The notes under the pieces are model-generated. The model had not been told where the DNA came from, ran no database searches, and saw only the letters and a list, made by a program, of their open reading frames with translations. The position numbers were made by a program, and so were the translations under genes. From contig NZ_JAUYAW010000028.1 in the NCBI RefSeq assembly GCF_030693405.1, positions 1 through 44,256 on the forward strand: a DNA stretch of 44,256 bases, written 5' to 3'. The stretch comes from Phenylobacterium sp. (lineage in GTDB: Bacteria > Pseudomonadota > Alphaproteobacteria > Caulobacterales > Caulobacteraceae). Every line of letters starts with the position of its first letter. Position 1 is the stretch's first letter. Of this stretch, positions 17,656-25,444 are shown one piece after another.

Positions 17656-19307
17656 GCGGATTCATGCAGCCAGCTGCGCAGGATCGCGACCGACTGTTCC
17701 GGATGGGTTTCGACGAAGTCGGCGACGCGCTTGACCGAAGACGCCTTCACCTGGCCCTCAATGCGGGCGATGTCGATCTTCTGCTCCAGGGCGTCGGGGC
17801 CGGGCAGGGCCAGGGGCTGGCCGGTGGCGGGATCAATGGCGATCTGCACCGGTTGGCCGTCCGCGGTGGTGGTCACCAGGCGGGTGATGGTCTGGGTCTG
17901 TCCCGTCAGCTCGCCGCCGCCGCCGCTGGCGCTCTTGAGCAGGGGGCGGACCACGAAGAAGACGATGAGCAGGGCGACAATGGCCAGGATCGCCAGCTCC
18001 ACCGCGCGCATGATGTCGTTCTTGTCGAAGTCCGCCAGCGGATTTGAGGATTCCACCCCGCCCATGGCGGCCGGCGCATCGAAGGGCATGTTGACGACCG
18101 TCACCTGATCGCCGCGCTCTTCATTGAAGCCGACCGCCGTGCGGACGAGCTGCTCAATCCGGGCCATCTCTTCTTCGCTGCGCGCGGCGTACTCGCCCGG
18201 CGCGCCGTCCTCGCCAACAGGGCGAACCCCGTCGACGGCCACGGCGACCGACAGTCGTTGAATCTTGCCGGGCTCGTTGACCTCGGTGCGGACGGTCTTG
18301 GAGATTTCGTAATTGGTGGTGGATTCGGTGCGCCCGCTGGCCGAGGCCAGTGCCCCGGCTGCGCCGCCGCCGATCCCGCCCGGGATGTTGGCGTCGGCGG
18401 TCACCGCCCCATTGTTGTTGGGCTCGTTCTCGTTGGCGTTTTCCTCGACAGTCTGCTCGGATCGGACCACCTGACCATCGGGATCGTAGGTCTCCTGCTG
18501 CACGGTCACCCGCGCCAGATCGAGCTCGGCGGTGACGTTGACCCGCGCCTTGCCAGGTCCCACGACGCTTTCCACCAGGGCCTTGACGGTCTTGGCGATG
18601 CGCTGCTCGACCTCGTTCTTGCGACCCTCGGCGGCCTCGCCGGCGAAGCCCTCGCCCCCGGCCGACAGCGTCTTGCCGTGCTGATCGACAATGGTGACCC
18701 GGTCCGGGGTCATCCGCGGCACCGCGCCAGCCACCAGGTTCTGGACGGCGCGCACCTGGTCAGGATTGGGCGCCCGGCCGCCGACGCCCATGGTGATGGA
18801 GGCCGAGGGCTCCTCGGCGGCCTCTTCGAACAGCTGGCGCTTGGGCAGGACCAGATGGACGCGGGCGAAGGTCACCCCGTCGAGGCTGCGGATGGTGCGG
18901 GCCAGCTCGCCTTCCAGGGCGCGCTGGCGGTTCAATTGCTGAACAAAGTCGGTCTGGCCGAGCGCATTGGAGTCGTCGAAAATCTCGTAGCCCACCGAAC
19001 CGGCGGTGGGCAGCCCCTTGGCCGACAACAGCAGGCGGGTGGAGGCGACCTCGTCACGGTTGACCATGATGGTCGAGCCGTCGCCCTTGACCTCATATTT
19101 TACCCCGGCCTGGTCGAGGGCCGCGGTGATGGAGCCGGCCTCGCGCATGTCCAGGCTGGAATAGAGCAGGGCCTTGGGCTGGCCGAGATTCATGGTCAGG
19201 GCGATCAGGGCTGCAGCCACGCCGGCGCCGATGCCGAGAATGGCGGCCAGCCGGCCAATCCCGAACCTCTGCAAGGCGGCAACAAACTGATTCAAGGCGC
19301 GTCCCAC
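17652..19307 (-). CDS. fliF: Flagellar MS-ring protein FliF
   Basis: 551 residues with two membrane helices (~20-42 and ~435-460) flanking the periplasmic ring-building motifs; [19 protein letters not shown] is the secretin-like YscJ/FliF signature region, and the C-terminal ~40 residues provide the FliG-binding tail ([16 protein letters not shown]). It is the base on which the flagellum assembles and is the first gene of the fliF-fliG-flbE-fliN-flbD-flhA operon. The start is GTG at 19307 with AGGG upstream. In Caulobacter, the fliF promoter is class II: activated by CtrA and repressed by FlbD. Confidence 0.97.
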   Translation of the reverse strand: MGRALNQFVAALQRFGIGRLAAILGIGAGVAAALIALTMNLGQPKALLYSSLDMREAGSITAALDQAGVKYEVKGDGSTIMVNRDEVASTRLLLSAKGLPTAGSVGYEIFDDSNALGQTDFVQQLNRQRALEGELARTIRSLDGVTFARVHLVLPKRQLFEEAAEEPSASITMGVGGRAPNPDQVRAVQNLVAGAVPRMTPDRVTIVDQHGKTLSAGGEGFAGEAAEGRKNEVEQRIAKTVKALVESVVGPGKARVNVTAELDLARVTVQQETYDPDGQVVRSEQTVEENANENEPNNNGAVTADANIPGGIGGGAAGALASASGRTESTTNYEISKTVRTEVNEPGKIQRLSVAVAVDGVRPVGEDGAPGEYAARSEEEMARIEQLVRTAVGFNEERGDQVTVVNMPFDAPAAMGGVESSNPLADFDKNDIMRAVELAILAIVALLIVFFVVRPLLKSASGGGGELTGQTQTITRLVTTTADGQPVQIAIDPATGQPLALPGPDALEQKIDIARIEGQVKASSVKRVADFVETHPEQSVAILRSWLHESA

Positions 19308-19400
19308 CCCAAAGCCCTGCGACCGGCGCCCACTTTGGGCCGACCGCTAGGCAGGATTTACCCAGTCGATGGTAAACGCCGCGTTTAAGACTTGGCCGTG
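19308..19400 (-). promoter_or_regulatory. fliF operon promoter region with 15-base dyad
   Basis: The gap upstream of fliF holds a perfect dyad TAAACGC-C-GCGTTTA at 19373-19387, 66-80 bases before the start codon. On the minus strand it includes TTAAACG and a TTTACC, which loosely resembles a CtrA box, but the spacing is one base longer than TTAA-N7-TTAA. I could not place a -10/-35 pair with confidence. Candidate binding site for CtrA or FlbD. Confidence 0.45.
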
Positions 19401-19419
19401 GGCGCGATTGTGGGGGCGA

Positions 19420-19454
19420 TTGGCGCCGGGGCGAGATGTCGCACCCGGCGCCCC
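19420..19454 (-). terminator. Hairpin after the serine-hydrolase gene
   Basis: A 9-bp perfect GC stem (19422-19430 with 19444-19452) with a 13-base loop lies 17 bases after the stop of the minus-strand hydrolase gene and before the fliF promoter dyad. There is no T-run, so termination may be weak or Rho-assisted. Confidence 0.4.
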
Positions 19455-19468
19455 GAGGGGCGAGCGCC

Positions 19469-21655
19469 TCAGCTGCTCCAAGGGGTCAGGGCGCCCCAAT
19501 GGAACAGAACGACGGCGAAGGCCGCATAGATCAGGGTGGTGGCTGTGAAGGCGAGCTTGCGCGTCACCGGCCAGCTGTCCAGCCGCCGTCCGCCCCGCCA
19601 GATGCTGAGCAGGGAAGCCAAGGTGACCAGGGTCAGCACCGACGCCACAAGGGCGCAGGCCGAGGCCAGGATCAGCCCTGCGCCTGGCCAAGTATAGACC
19701 ACCTGGGCGGTGTCCGAGGCGCCCATCAGCCAGGCGGCGAACAGCCCCATGGCGAGCAGCCAGAGCACGGCCTGGATGGTCTGGACCAGGCTGGCTTGGC
19801 TCTGGATCTGGGTCTGACGCAGATCGCGGCGATTGCGCAGGGCGAGACCGACAAAGGTGGCGACCGCCGCCAGGGCGCTGAGGCCCGCCAGCCAGGCCAG
19901 GACGACCGGACGGCTCCACAGTCCGACCCGCTGGTAGCGGATGTCATTATAGGTCCCCTGGAAGGCCGAAGCCCGGCCGCCGCCCAGGTCGAACACCAGG
20001 CGCTCGGGTCCGGTGGTGGAGACAAAGCGGCCGGCGGTGGCGTCCCCTTCGGGGACCCAGGTCCGGGCGCCGTTCAGGCCGCTGGTGACGAGACGCCCAT
20101 CCCGGCTGACCTGGACGCTGACGCCGGACAGGACAAAGCCGACGAACCGCTCCAGGCCCACATAGGCCCGGCGTGTGCCGAGATAGTGACCTTCATAGAG
20201 GCGGGCCGAGCGCCGCAGCTCAGGATCGCCTTCCTGCGGCGGTGCGCTCGCCGGCCCGTAGAACTGGGCGACCACCTGGGCAGGCAGCCGGGCGGCCAGC
20301 TCGGCGCCGTTCTCGGTGTTGACGCTGACGAAGACCCCCAGGTCGAGATCAGGGGCCACGACCATGTTGGAGCTGAACGACAGGGTGCCGCCAGCGTGGC
20401 CATAACCCTTTCGGCCGCCGGGCAGCGGATAGGTGATGAAGCCGTGGGGCCAGTCATTGATCCCGGCCTCATTGGGCCGCAGGGCCGTGCGGAAGGCGCG
20501 CGCCGTGGTCGGGCCGAAGATCGCCTGGGGCTGGGCGGCTCCACCGGCGGTCGCCTCTGCCGCGGACGCCTGGCCGTAGACCCCGTCATTCAGCAGCACG
20601 ATCATGTAGCGCGCCATGTCGGCGGCGGTGGACGAGGCCGACCCCGCCGGGGCGAGATGGCCCAGATATTCGAACGGGCGCGCTTCAAAGCCTTTGGCCG
20701 GCGACCAGCGGAAGCCGTCCGACAGGTCCCGGGCGAGGCTGGGGGCCATGGGCGCCGGAATGCCCTGCCGCGGCGGATGGGGTTCGCGGAAGGTGGTGCG
20801 GGACATGCCCAGCGGGCCGGTGATCTTCTCCTCCACCAACTCCTCGAAGGGGCGACCCGTGACATAGACCAGGGCCTGGCCGGCCAGGCCGACGCCATAG
20901 TTGGAATAGGTTGGAAACTGCCCGGGCTCGCGCACCCGGCGGGGGCGTTCCTGGCGCAGATATTGGGCCATGGGGCGTTCACGATCGAAATTCCGCTCCA
21001 TCAACTGGCCAAGGATTCGGTCTTCGAAGCCCGGAGAATGGTCCAGCAGGTGGGCCACCTGGATGGGCTGGGTAAAACCCTGGTCGCGGATCTGCAGGGC
21101 CTCGGGCAGGTAGAGGTTGATCGGGGCGTCGATGCGGATACGTCCGGCCTGAATCTCGTTCATCAGCAGGATCCAGGTGAAGGTCTTGGAGATCGAGCCG
21201 ATGCGGAACAGGGTCCGGTCGGGATCCACCGGCCGAAGGGGGGCGAGGCTGGCGTGGCCATAGCCCTTCTTGAGGATCACCTGATCGTTCTGCACCACCG
21301 AGACGGTGACGCCGGCTATGCGGTCTCGCAGCATGGCCGAACCGATCACCCCGTCGAGATAGGCCTCCAGCCGCGCCGGATCGATTGCGGCCGCGCCTGT
21401 GGGGGTCAGCGCGTCGCTCCCGGCCTCGGCGCCAGGCTGGACCGCCTGCGCGACCGGGGCGGGCGCGGCGGTTCTGGGGCGCGCCGCCGGACGGGACGCA
21501 GGGGTGGGCAAGGCTTCATAAGGAATGGGCGCATCCGGCAGGGCGGGCTGGGCCAGCGCCACGCCAGGGGGGCACAGGGCCGCCGCCAGCATCGCTACGG
21601 CAAGCTTAGGCAAGAAGCGCATCACCGGAACTCGCTCTGTCTGGAATTTCCCCAC
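19469..21655 (-). CDS. Beta-lactamase-fold (class C-like) serine hydrolase with C-terminal membrane helices
   Basis: 728 residues. A signal peptide (~12-36, ending ALAQ) is followed by a Pro/Ala-rich linker and a beta-lactamase/AmpC-type domain at ~95-450 with the three active-site elements: SISK (S-x-x-K), YSNYG (Y-x-N) and HAGG. A beta-rich region follows (~450-590), then about four membrane helices at ~600-720. Such proteins are usually peptidases or esterases acting on cell-wall or D-amino-acid peptides rather than drug-resistance enzymes. The GTG at 21655 has GAGGG 5 bases upstream; an ATG at 21622 is the alternative and also leaves a signal peptide. Substrate unknown. Confidence 0.85.
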   Translation of the reverse strand: MGKFQTERVPVMRFLPKLAVAMLAAALCPPGVALAQPALPDAPIPYEALPTPASRPAARPRTAAPAPVAQAVQPGAEAGSDALTPTGAAAIDPARLEAYLDGVIGSAMLRDRIAGVTVSVVQNDQVILKKGYGHASLAPLRPVDPDRTLFRIGSISKTFTWILLMNEIQAGRIRIDAPINLYLPEALQIRDQGFTQPIQVAHLLDHSPGFEDRILGQLMERNFDRERPMAQYLRQERPRRVREPGQFPTYSNYGVGLAGQALVYVTGRPFEELVEEKITGPLGMSRTTFREPHPPRQGIPAPMAPSLARDLSDGFRWSPAKGFEARPFEYLGHLAPAGSASSTAADMARYMIVLLNDGVYGQASAAEATAGGAAQPQAIFGPTTARAFRTALRPNEAGINDWPHGFITYPLPGGRKGYGHAGGTLSFSSNMVVAPDLDLGVFVSVNTENGAELAARLPAQVVAQFYGPASAPPQEGDPELRRSARLYEGHYLGTRRAYVGLERFVGFVLSGVSVQVSRDGRLVTSGLNGARTWVPEGDATAGRFVSTTGPERLVFDLGGGRASAFQGTYNDIRYQRVGLWSRPVVLAWLAGLSALAAVATFVGLALRNRRDLRQTQIQSQASLVQTIQAVLWLLAMGLFAAWLMGASDTAQVVYTWPGAGLILASACALVASVLTLVTLASLLSIWRGGRRLDSWPVTRKLAFTATTLIYAAFAVVLFHWGALTPWSS

Positions 21656-21701
21656 GAGTCCCTCTTCTAGGGCGCCGCGACGGGGCGTCCAAGGCGTCCG
21701 G

Positions 21702-22487
21702 TTACCGGGATGGGGGCGCAGGGAAGGACAGCAGGGGCAGAAGCGGCCGAAGCTGTGGACCGATCCAGACCTGCGGCTCCGAGGGCGGGCTCAGACCCGC
21801 CTCCCGCTCCCGGTCCCGCACACAGACCCCGACGGCTCGCCCCAGGGCGATGAAGTCCCCCACTTGGCTCAGGGCGGACAGGAAGCAGGCGTCGAAATAG
21901 GGATAGGTGTCGGCCTCCCCGCAGCCGAACGAGGTGCGGTCGGGACGGGCGGCCGTCAGGATCATGCGGTTGGGCTTGGCGAGCGCTGGCACAAAGACGC
22001 CGGAGAAGCAGGCCGAGATCACCACGACCGTGGGCTTGGTCCCGCAGCTGCGATCGAGCATCGCCCCGAGAATGGACGGCGGCAGGATCTGGTCGTCCAC
22101 CAGCGCCCCACGGGGATCTCCGTGGGAGGTGAAATAGACGAGGCAGCCTGCCGCGCCGGGCGCCATGGCGCCCAGGCTGTCATAGATCCCGCGGACCGAG
22201 GATTTCTGGGGCTTCTGGGCGCGTTCGGCTTCGGGCCGGACGGAGAACTGGACGATCTGGCCCGGGGCGAGGCCGAGGCCAGAGAAGGCCTTGGCGATGT
22301 CGCGGCGGGCGTTGTCGAAGGCTTCGGTTGGCCCGCCAAGCGAGCCCTTGGAGTCACCGGCCACCACCACGGCGGCCCAGGATTCGAACGGGGCGGCCAG
22401 GCTTGGTCGGGCGATGAGCAGGCCGCAGGCGAGGCCAAACGCCAGGGCGCAGATCCGAAACCTCAGACCGGCGCGCTGGCGGATCAC
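21702..22487 (-). CDS. Secreted peptidase C13 (legumain-like) family protein
   Basis: 261 residues with an N-terminal signal peptide ending near ARPSLAAP (residue ~32). The caspase-haemoglobinase fold is indicated by the strand AAVVVAGD, the histidine in VYFTSHGDP and the cysteine in VVISACFSG, which form the His-Cys dyad of clan CD peptidases. Further cysteines (DRSCG, SFGCG, FDACF, GVCVRD) could form disulfides in the periplasm. Stop lies 46 bases from the serine-hydrolase start and its ATG is one base from the thioesterase stop, so an operon is likely. Biological substrate unknown; bacterial C13 proteins are little studied. Confidence 0.8.
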   Translation of the reverse strand: MIRQRAGLRFRICALAFGLACGLLIARPSLAAPFESWAAVVVAGDSKGSLGGPTEAFDNARRDIAKAFSGLGLAPGQIVQFSVRPEAERAQKPQKSSVRGIYDSLGAMAPGAAGCLVYFTSHGDPRGALVDDQILPPSILGAMLDRSCGTKPTVVVISACFSGVFVPALAKPNRMILTAARPDRTSFGCGEADTYPYFDACFLSALSQVGDFIALGRAVGVCVRDREREAGLSPPSEPQVWIGPQLRPLLPLLSFPAPPSR

Positions 22488-22488
22488 G

Positions 22489-22959
22489 TCAGCTCTTGTA
22501 GGATTTGAAGGGGGTGGGCAGGGCCGTCCCCGTCGCCTTGGCCAGCAGTCGGCCTTCGGGATCGTAAAGCTCGCCCTCGGTGAAGGCGATGCTGCGGCCC
22601 CATTTGACGACGCGGCCGATCCCCTTGATCTGGCCGGGCATGGCCGGCCGCAGGAAGCTGGTCTTCATCTCCAGGGTCGGGGCAACATGGGTCATGCCCG
22701 AAGCGACCATGCAGGCCACCGACATGGCCTCGTCCAGCATGGCGCAGAGATAGCCGCCCTGGATCTGCTTCATGGGATTGAGCAGCAGCTCGGCCTTGGC
22801 GTCGAAGGCCACCTCGACCATCTTTTCAGCCTGGCTGACCGCGACCATCCGGAAGCCGAGGGTCTGGGAGCCGGTGGGCTGGTTCTTGGTGCGCAGGAAG
22901 CGGGCCAGGATGGCCTCGTCCGTCAGCGCTTCGGGCTCGGTGGCGGCGACGTCGGTCAT
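22489..22959 (-). CDS. PaaI-family hotdog thioesterase
   Basis: 156 residues. The hotdog-fold core is visible from ~45, with the helix-start motif QGGYLCAMLDEAMS and the strand PTLEMKTSFLRPAMPGQIKGIGRVVKWGRSIAFTEGEL in pieces, as in acyl-CoA thioesterases of the PaaI/YbgC type. It should hydrolyse an acyl- or aryl-CoA; the substrate cannot be told from sequence. It lies 5 bases after the sspB stop on the same strand, probably in one transcript with the C13 gene. Confidence 0.87.
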   Translation of the reverse strand: MTDVAATEPEALTDEAILARFLRTKNQPTGSQTLGFRMVAVSQAEKMVEVAFDAKAELLLNPMKQIQGGYLCAMLDEAMSVACMVASGMTHVAPTLEMKTSFLRPAMPGQIKGIGRVVKWGRSIAFTEGELYDPEGRLLAKATGTALPTPFKSYKS

Positions 22960-22964
22960 GGGGC

Positions 22965-23456
22965 CTATTTCTTGCGGAACTGGTCGAGGGAGACGACCTT
23001 TTCGGCCGGATCGGCGGGGGTTTCCGGGGCGGCGGCTGGGGCGGCGTCGCCCGTTTCGTCGGCCGCGGCGGCCGCGCCGTCGGTGGCGGCCTCGAACTGC
23101 AGCAGGAACTGCACGCTGGGATCATAGAAACGGGAAACCGCGGCATAGGGCACCGAGACCCGCTTGGGCTGGCCGCCGAATTTCAGGGTGACCGAGAAGA
23201 AGGTCTCGCCCGGCGCCAGGTCCCAGTACTGATGCTGCAGGACGATGGTCATCTCGTCGGGGTATTTGGACAATAGGTCCACAGGCCCGGACACGCCCGG
23301 CGCGTCGGTCTTGAACGTGACGTAGAAGTGGTGCGCCCCTGGCAGGCCTTCAGGCGAGGCCGCGCGCTTCAGGGCGGCCTTCACCACCCCGCGCAGAGCC
23401 TCCTGGGCCATTGCCTCGTAGTGCATCTGGTCTTGGGCCGGCGGCTCCTGAGCCAT
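22965..23456 (-). CDS. sspB: ClpXP adaptor SspB (alpha-proteobacterial type)
   Basis: 163 residues. The segment QMHYEAMAQEALRGVVKAAL, the strand HHFYVTFKTDAPGV and the FFSVTLKFGG region are characteristic of alpha-type SspB. The acidic Ala/Pro-rich linker (~115-150) leads to a C-terminal VVSLDQFRKK, matching the ClpX-docking XB tail. The adaptor binds the N-terminal part of ssrA tags and delivers tagged peptides to ClpXP. The ATG at 23456 has GGAG 5 bases upstream; a frame extending to 23570 adds an Arg-rich stretch without homology and was rejected. The permuted ssrA gene lies directly upstream on the same strand. Confidence 0.93.
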   Translation of the reverse strand: MAQEPPAQDQMHYEAMAQEALRGVVKAALKRAASPEGLPGAHHFYVTFKTDAPGVSGPVDLLSKYPDEMTIVLQHQYWDLAPGETFFSVTLKFGGQPKRVSVPYAAVSRFYDPSVQFLLQFEAATDGAAAAADETGDAAPAAAPETPADPAEKVVSLDQFRKK

Positions 23457-23508
23457 GGGGTCTCCGGTGGTGGGCGCTTCAAAGGGCAGAAGGTAGCGTG
23501 TGCCGCGC

Positions 23509-23530
23509 GGCGCGCAAGCGCGCGCGCGCC
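23509..23530 (-). terminator. GC-only hairpin between ssrA and sspB
   Basis: GGCGCGC (23509-23515) pairs with GCGCGCC (23524-23530) around an 8-base loop, within an alternating CG tract. It lies between the end of the tmRNA coding piece and the sspB start and might end the ssrA transcript, though no T-run follows. Confidence 0.3.
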
Positions 23531-23639
23531 AGGCGCGTACGATCCCGGCGATCTGACGCGTCCATGACACGGGGCGGCGTAGCTTTTCGGTATGGGAAAG
23601 GTGGAGGGGTTCTGTTGCAAGGCCCCCTCCCGGCCCCGC

Positions 23640-23921
23640 CTAACGCTGCTAAGACGCTAGGAGTTTATGTCGAAATCTATCGGACCGCTTACGCAGCCAG
23701 ACGGACTTCTTCAGCGAAGTTATCGTTCGCATTTAGATAAAGGCCCGAAACGGTGGGCCAAGCCGAGAGAAAGCAACACCTTTAGACGTCTGTCGATGCT
23801 GATCGGCCCCAGACTTCCCGGCGATACCCGGGGAAGGATTTGGTGGAGCCGCCGGGAATCGCACCCGGGTCCAGTCCGCTTATGACGTGCGCGTTTATCT
23901 CCATAGTCCGGCGAACCGGAC
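23640..23921 (-). ncRNA. ssrA: Circularly permuted two-piece tmRNA gene
   Basis: On the minus strand the 3' (acceptor) piece comes first, from ~23921 to the CCA at 23843-23841. It has a GTCCGG-TTCG-CCGGAC hairpin (23921-23906) and a T arm directly before the acceptor 3' strand. A ~30-base intervening segment (23840-23811) follows, then the coding piece starting GGGGCCG at 23810. The two ends pair as a 7-bp acceptor stem, GGGGCCG with CGGCUCC, including the G3-U70 wobble that alanyl-tRNA synthetase requires. The coding piece carries the tag frame at 23730-23689. This permuted order is known for alpha-proteobacteria, including Caulobacter. The 3' limit (~23640) is an estimate. The RNA rescues stalled ribosomes and tags the nascent peptide for ClpXP. 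Confidence 0.93.
23689..23730 (-). other. tmRNA proteolysis-tag reading frame
   Basis: Reading GCG AAC GAT AAC TTC and onward to TAA gives ANDNFAEEVRLAA, preceded in the tagged protein by the alanine charged on tmRNA. The ANDNF start is the SspB-binding part and the LAA end is the ClpX degron. The Caulobacter crescentus tag, as I recall it, ends EEFAVAA, so the C-terminal part differs here while the adaptor-binding part is the same. Confidence 0.93.
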
Positions 23922-23927
23922 AGGTTG

Positions 23928-23956
23928 AATATAGGGCGCGGCGCCTGGAATTTGAA
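23928..23956 (-). promoter_or_regulatory. ssrA promoter
   Basis: On the minus strand TTCAAA (23956-23951) and TATATT (23933-23928) are separated by 17 bases, close to the sigma-70 consensus, with the -10 ending 7 bases before the first hairpin of the acceptor piece. Position and strength fit a constitutively expressed stable RNA. Confidence 0.65.
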
Positions 23957-23976
23957 GAGCCTTCGCGTTGGGTGCG

Positions 23977-24801
23977 TCAGGGCGCCCGGGGGCGATCCTC
24001 GGGCTTGATGCGCCCGCCGCCGGCGATCAGGGCCTCATAGGCCGCCCGCTCCCGCGAGAAATCCGCGCCATTGGGCAAGAGGACGTCAATCCGAGGCTCG
24101 TGACCCATGGCCGCGCCGATCGCGGTTTCCAGCAGGTCTGCCACTTCCCCCACCTCGGCGTCCTCGCAATCGCGGCGCAGGATCCCGCCGGCGCTCTCAG
24201 TCAGGCGGATCAGATCATAGGCAACGCCATCCAGACAGATGGAGCCGACGCTGGCGTTCCCTTCCTGGGCCACGGCGTCCCGGGGGGTGCTCCAGACCGG
24301 GGCCTGGGCCAGCTCCAGAATGCGGCTGCGATAGCCGGTGGGCAGTTCAACATCGAAGCCCACCCGCCGGGCGATCTCGGGCTCGCAGCAGGCGCGGCCC
24401 GCGCGGACCTGGGCGAAGGCCTTGCCATCCCGCCGGGCGGTCAGCCGGATGACTATCTGGTCGACGCTGTTGGAGGGCCTGCGCCAGATCTCGATCATCG
24501 CCTCGCCGCCATAGACCACCTGGGTCTGCAGGGGCGGCAGGCCCCACAGGCGATAGAGGGTGGGTTCGACAGGCGTGACCACGGGCGGCGGGCCTGCGCG
24601 GGGCAGCCGGCGCCTGGCCATGGGATCGGCCGCGTCCGGGGGCGGCGGGCGCTCGGCGCTCCACCAGTCCTGCGGGTCCGGCGGCGGATAGGGCGAACCG
24701 GCGCCAGGCGGGGTCACATAGGTCTGCTGGGCGAGACCCGGGGCGGCGGCCATGAGGCTGAGGGCCAGTCCGAGGGCCGCCCGCTGCATCCTGTTCGCCA
24801 T
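23977..24801 (-). CDS. Secreted hypothetical protein
   Basis: 274 residues, family not recognised. A signal peptide (residues ~5-25, ending APGLAQQ) is followed by a Pro-rich segment (~30-75) and a ~200-residue mixed domain with four cysteines (RACCEPE, SICLDG, RRDCED). The cysteines suggest a periplasmic protein with disulfides. The start lies 10 bases after the ilvN stop on the same strand, so it may be cotranscribed with ilvBN, but no functional link is evident. An ATG at residue 5 is an alternative start. Confidence 0.7.
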   Translation of the reverse strand: MANRMQRAALGLALSLMAAAPGLAQQTYVTPPGAGSPYPPPDPQDWWSAERPPPPDAADPMARRRLPRAGPPPVVTPVEPTLYRLWGLPPLQTQVVYGGEAMIEIWRRPSNSVDQIVIRLTARRDGKAFAQVRAGRACCEPEIARRVGFDVELPTGYRSRILELAQAPVWSTPRDAVAQEGNASVGSICLDGVAYDLIRLTESAGGILRRDCEDAEVGEVADLLETAIGAAMGHEPRIDVLLPNGADFSRERAAYEALIAGGGRIKPEDRPRAP

Positions 24802-24810
24802 TTAGTGCTC

Positions 24811-25359
24811 CTAGAGGGCGTCGGCCCCCCGCGTGATGGAAAGCACGCCGGTGCGCGACAGTTCCACAAGGCCGAGCGGCCGCATCAGTTCGGCGAACTT
24901 GTCGATCTTGTTGGGCGCGCCGGTGATCTCGAAGACGAAGCTCTCGTGGGTGGTGTCGATCACCCGGGCGCGGAAGATGTCGGCCACACGCAGGGCCTCG
25001 ACCCGCTCGGCGCCCAGGCTCTTGACCTTGACCAGGGCCAGCTCCCGCTCCAGGCCGTTGGGATCGCGGGTCACGTCCTGGACATGGCGGGTGGAGACCA
25101 TCTTCTCCAGCTGGGCCTCGATCTGGCCCAGCACATGGGGCGTGCCGCGGGTGACGATGGTCACCCGGCTGGTGTGGGCGTTCCGGTCAGTCTCGGCGAC
25201 CGTCAGGCTCTCGATATTGTAGCCGCGTGCGGCGAACAGCCCGACCAGCCGGTGCAGGACGCCGGGCTCATTGTCCACGAGCACGGCGAAGGTGGCGAGG
25301 TTCTCCACCTCGGCCTTGTGGTCGAGGTCATAGACGGAGGCGGGCTGGGGATCGGGCAT
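24811..25359 (-). CDS. ilvN: Acetolactate synthase small (regulatory) subunit
   Basis: 182 residues. The N-terminal ACT domain is clear (FAVLVDNEPGVLHRLVGLFAARGYNIESLTV), with the second conserved half containing RELALVKVK and the ALRVADIFRARVID region. The subunit binds valine and confers feedback inhibition on the catalytic subunit encoded just upstream. The ATG at 25359 is preferred to a TTG one codon earlier. Gap to ilvB is 85 bases, without an obvious promoter, so the pair is likely one transcript governed by the leader upstream of ilvB. Confidence 0.95.
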   Translation of the reverse strand: MPDPQPASVYDLDHKAEVENLATFAVLVDNEPGVLHRLVGLFAARGYNIESLTVAETDRNAHTSRVTIVTRGTPHVLGQIEAQLEKMVSTRHVQDVTRDPNGLERELALVKVKSLGAERVEALRVADIFRARVIDTTHESFVFEITGAPNKIDKFAELMRPLGLVELSRTGVLSITRGADAL

Positions 25360-25444
25360 CAAGGTCTCTTCTCTAGGCTCGGCCGTTCAGGTGTCACAGG
25401 CGGTGGCCGAGGGCAACGCCCCCGGCCAGCTCGTCCTTGCCCGC

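Noticed and set aside
19436..21670. 744-codon open frame on the plus strand opposite the serine hydrolase
   Set aside because: Antisense to a gene with intact active-site motifs; the translation is low-complexity Gly/Arg/Asp sequence.
23667..23885. 72-codon plus-strand frame over ssrA
   Set aside because: It lies opposite the tmRNA gene and has no homology.
23841..23890. tRNA-like 3' end (T arm and CCA)
   Set aside because: There is no anticodon arm; it is the acceptor piece of the permuted tmRNA, confirmed by the pairing with GGGGCCG at 23810 and the tag frame.
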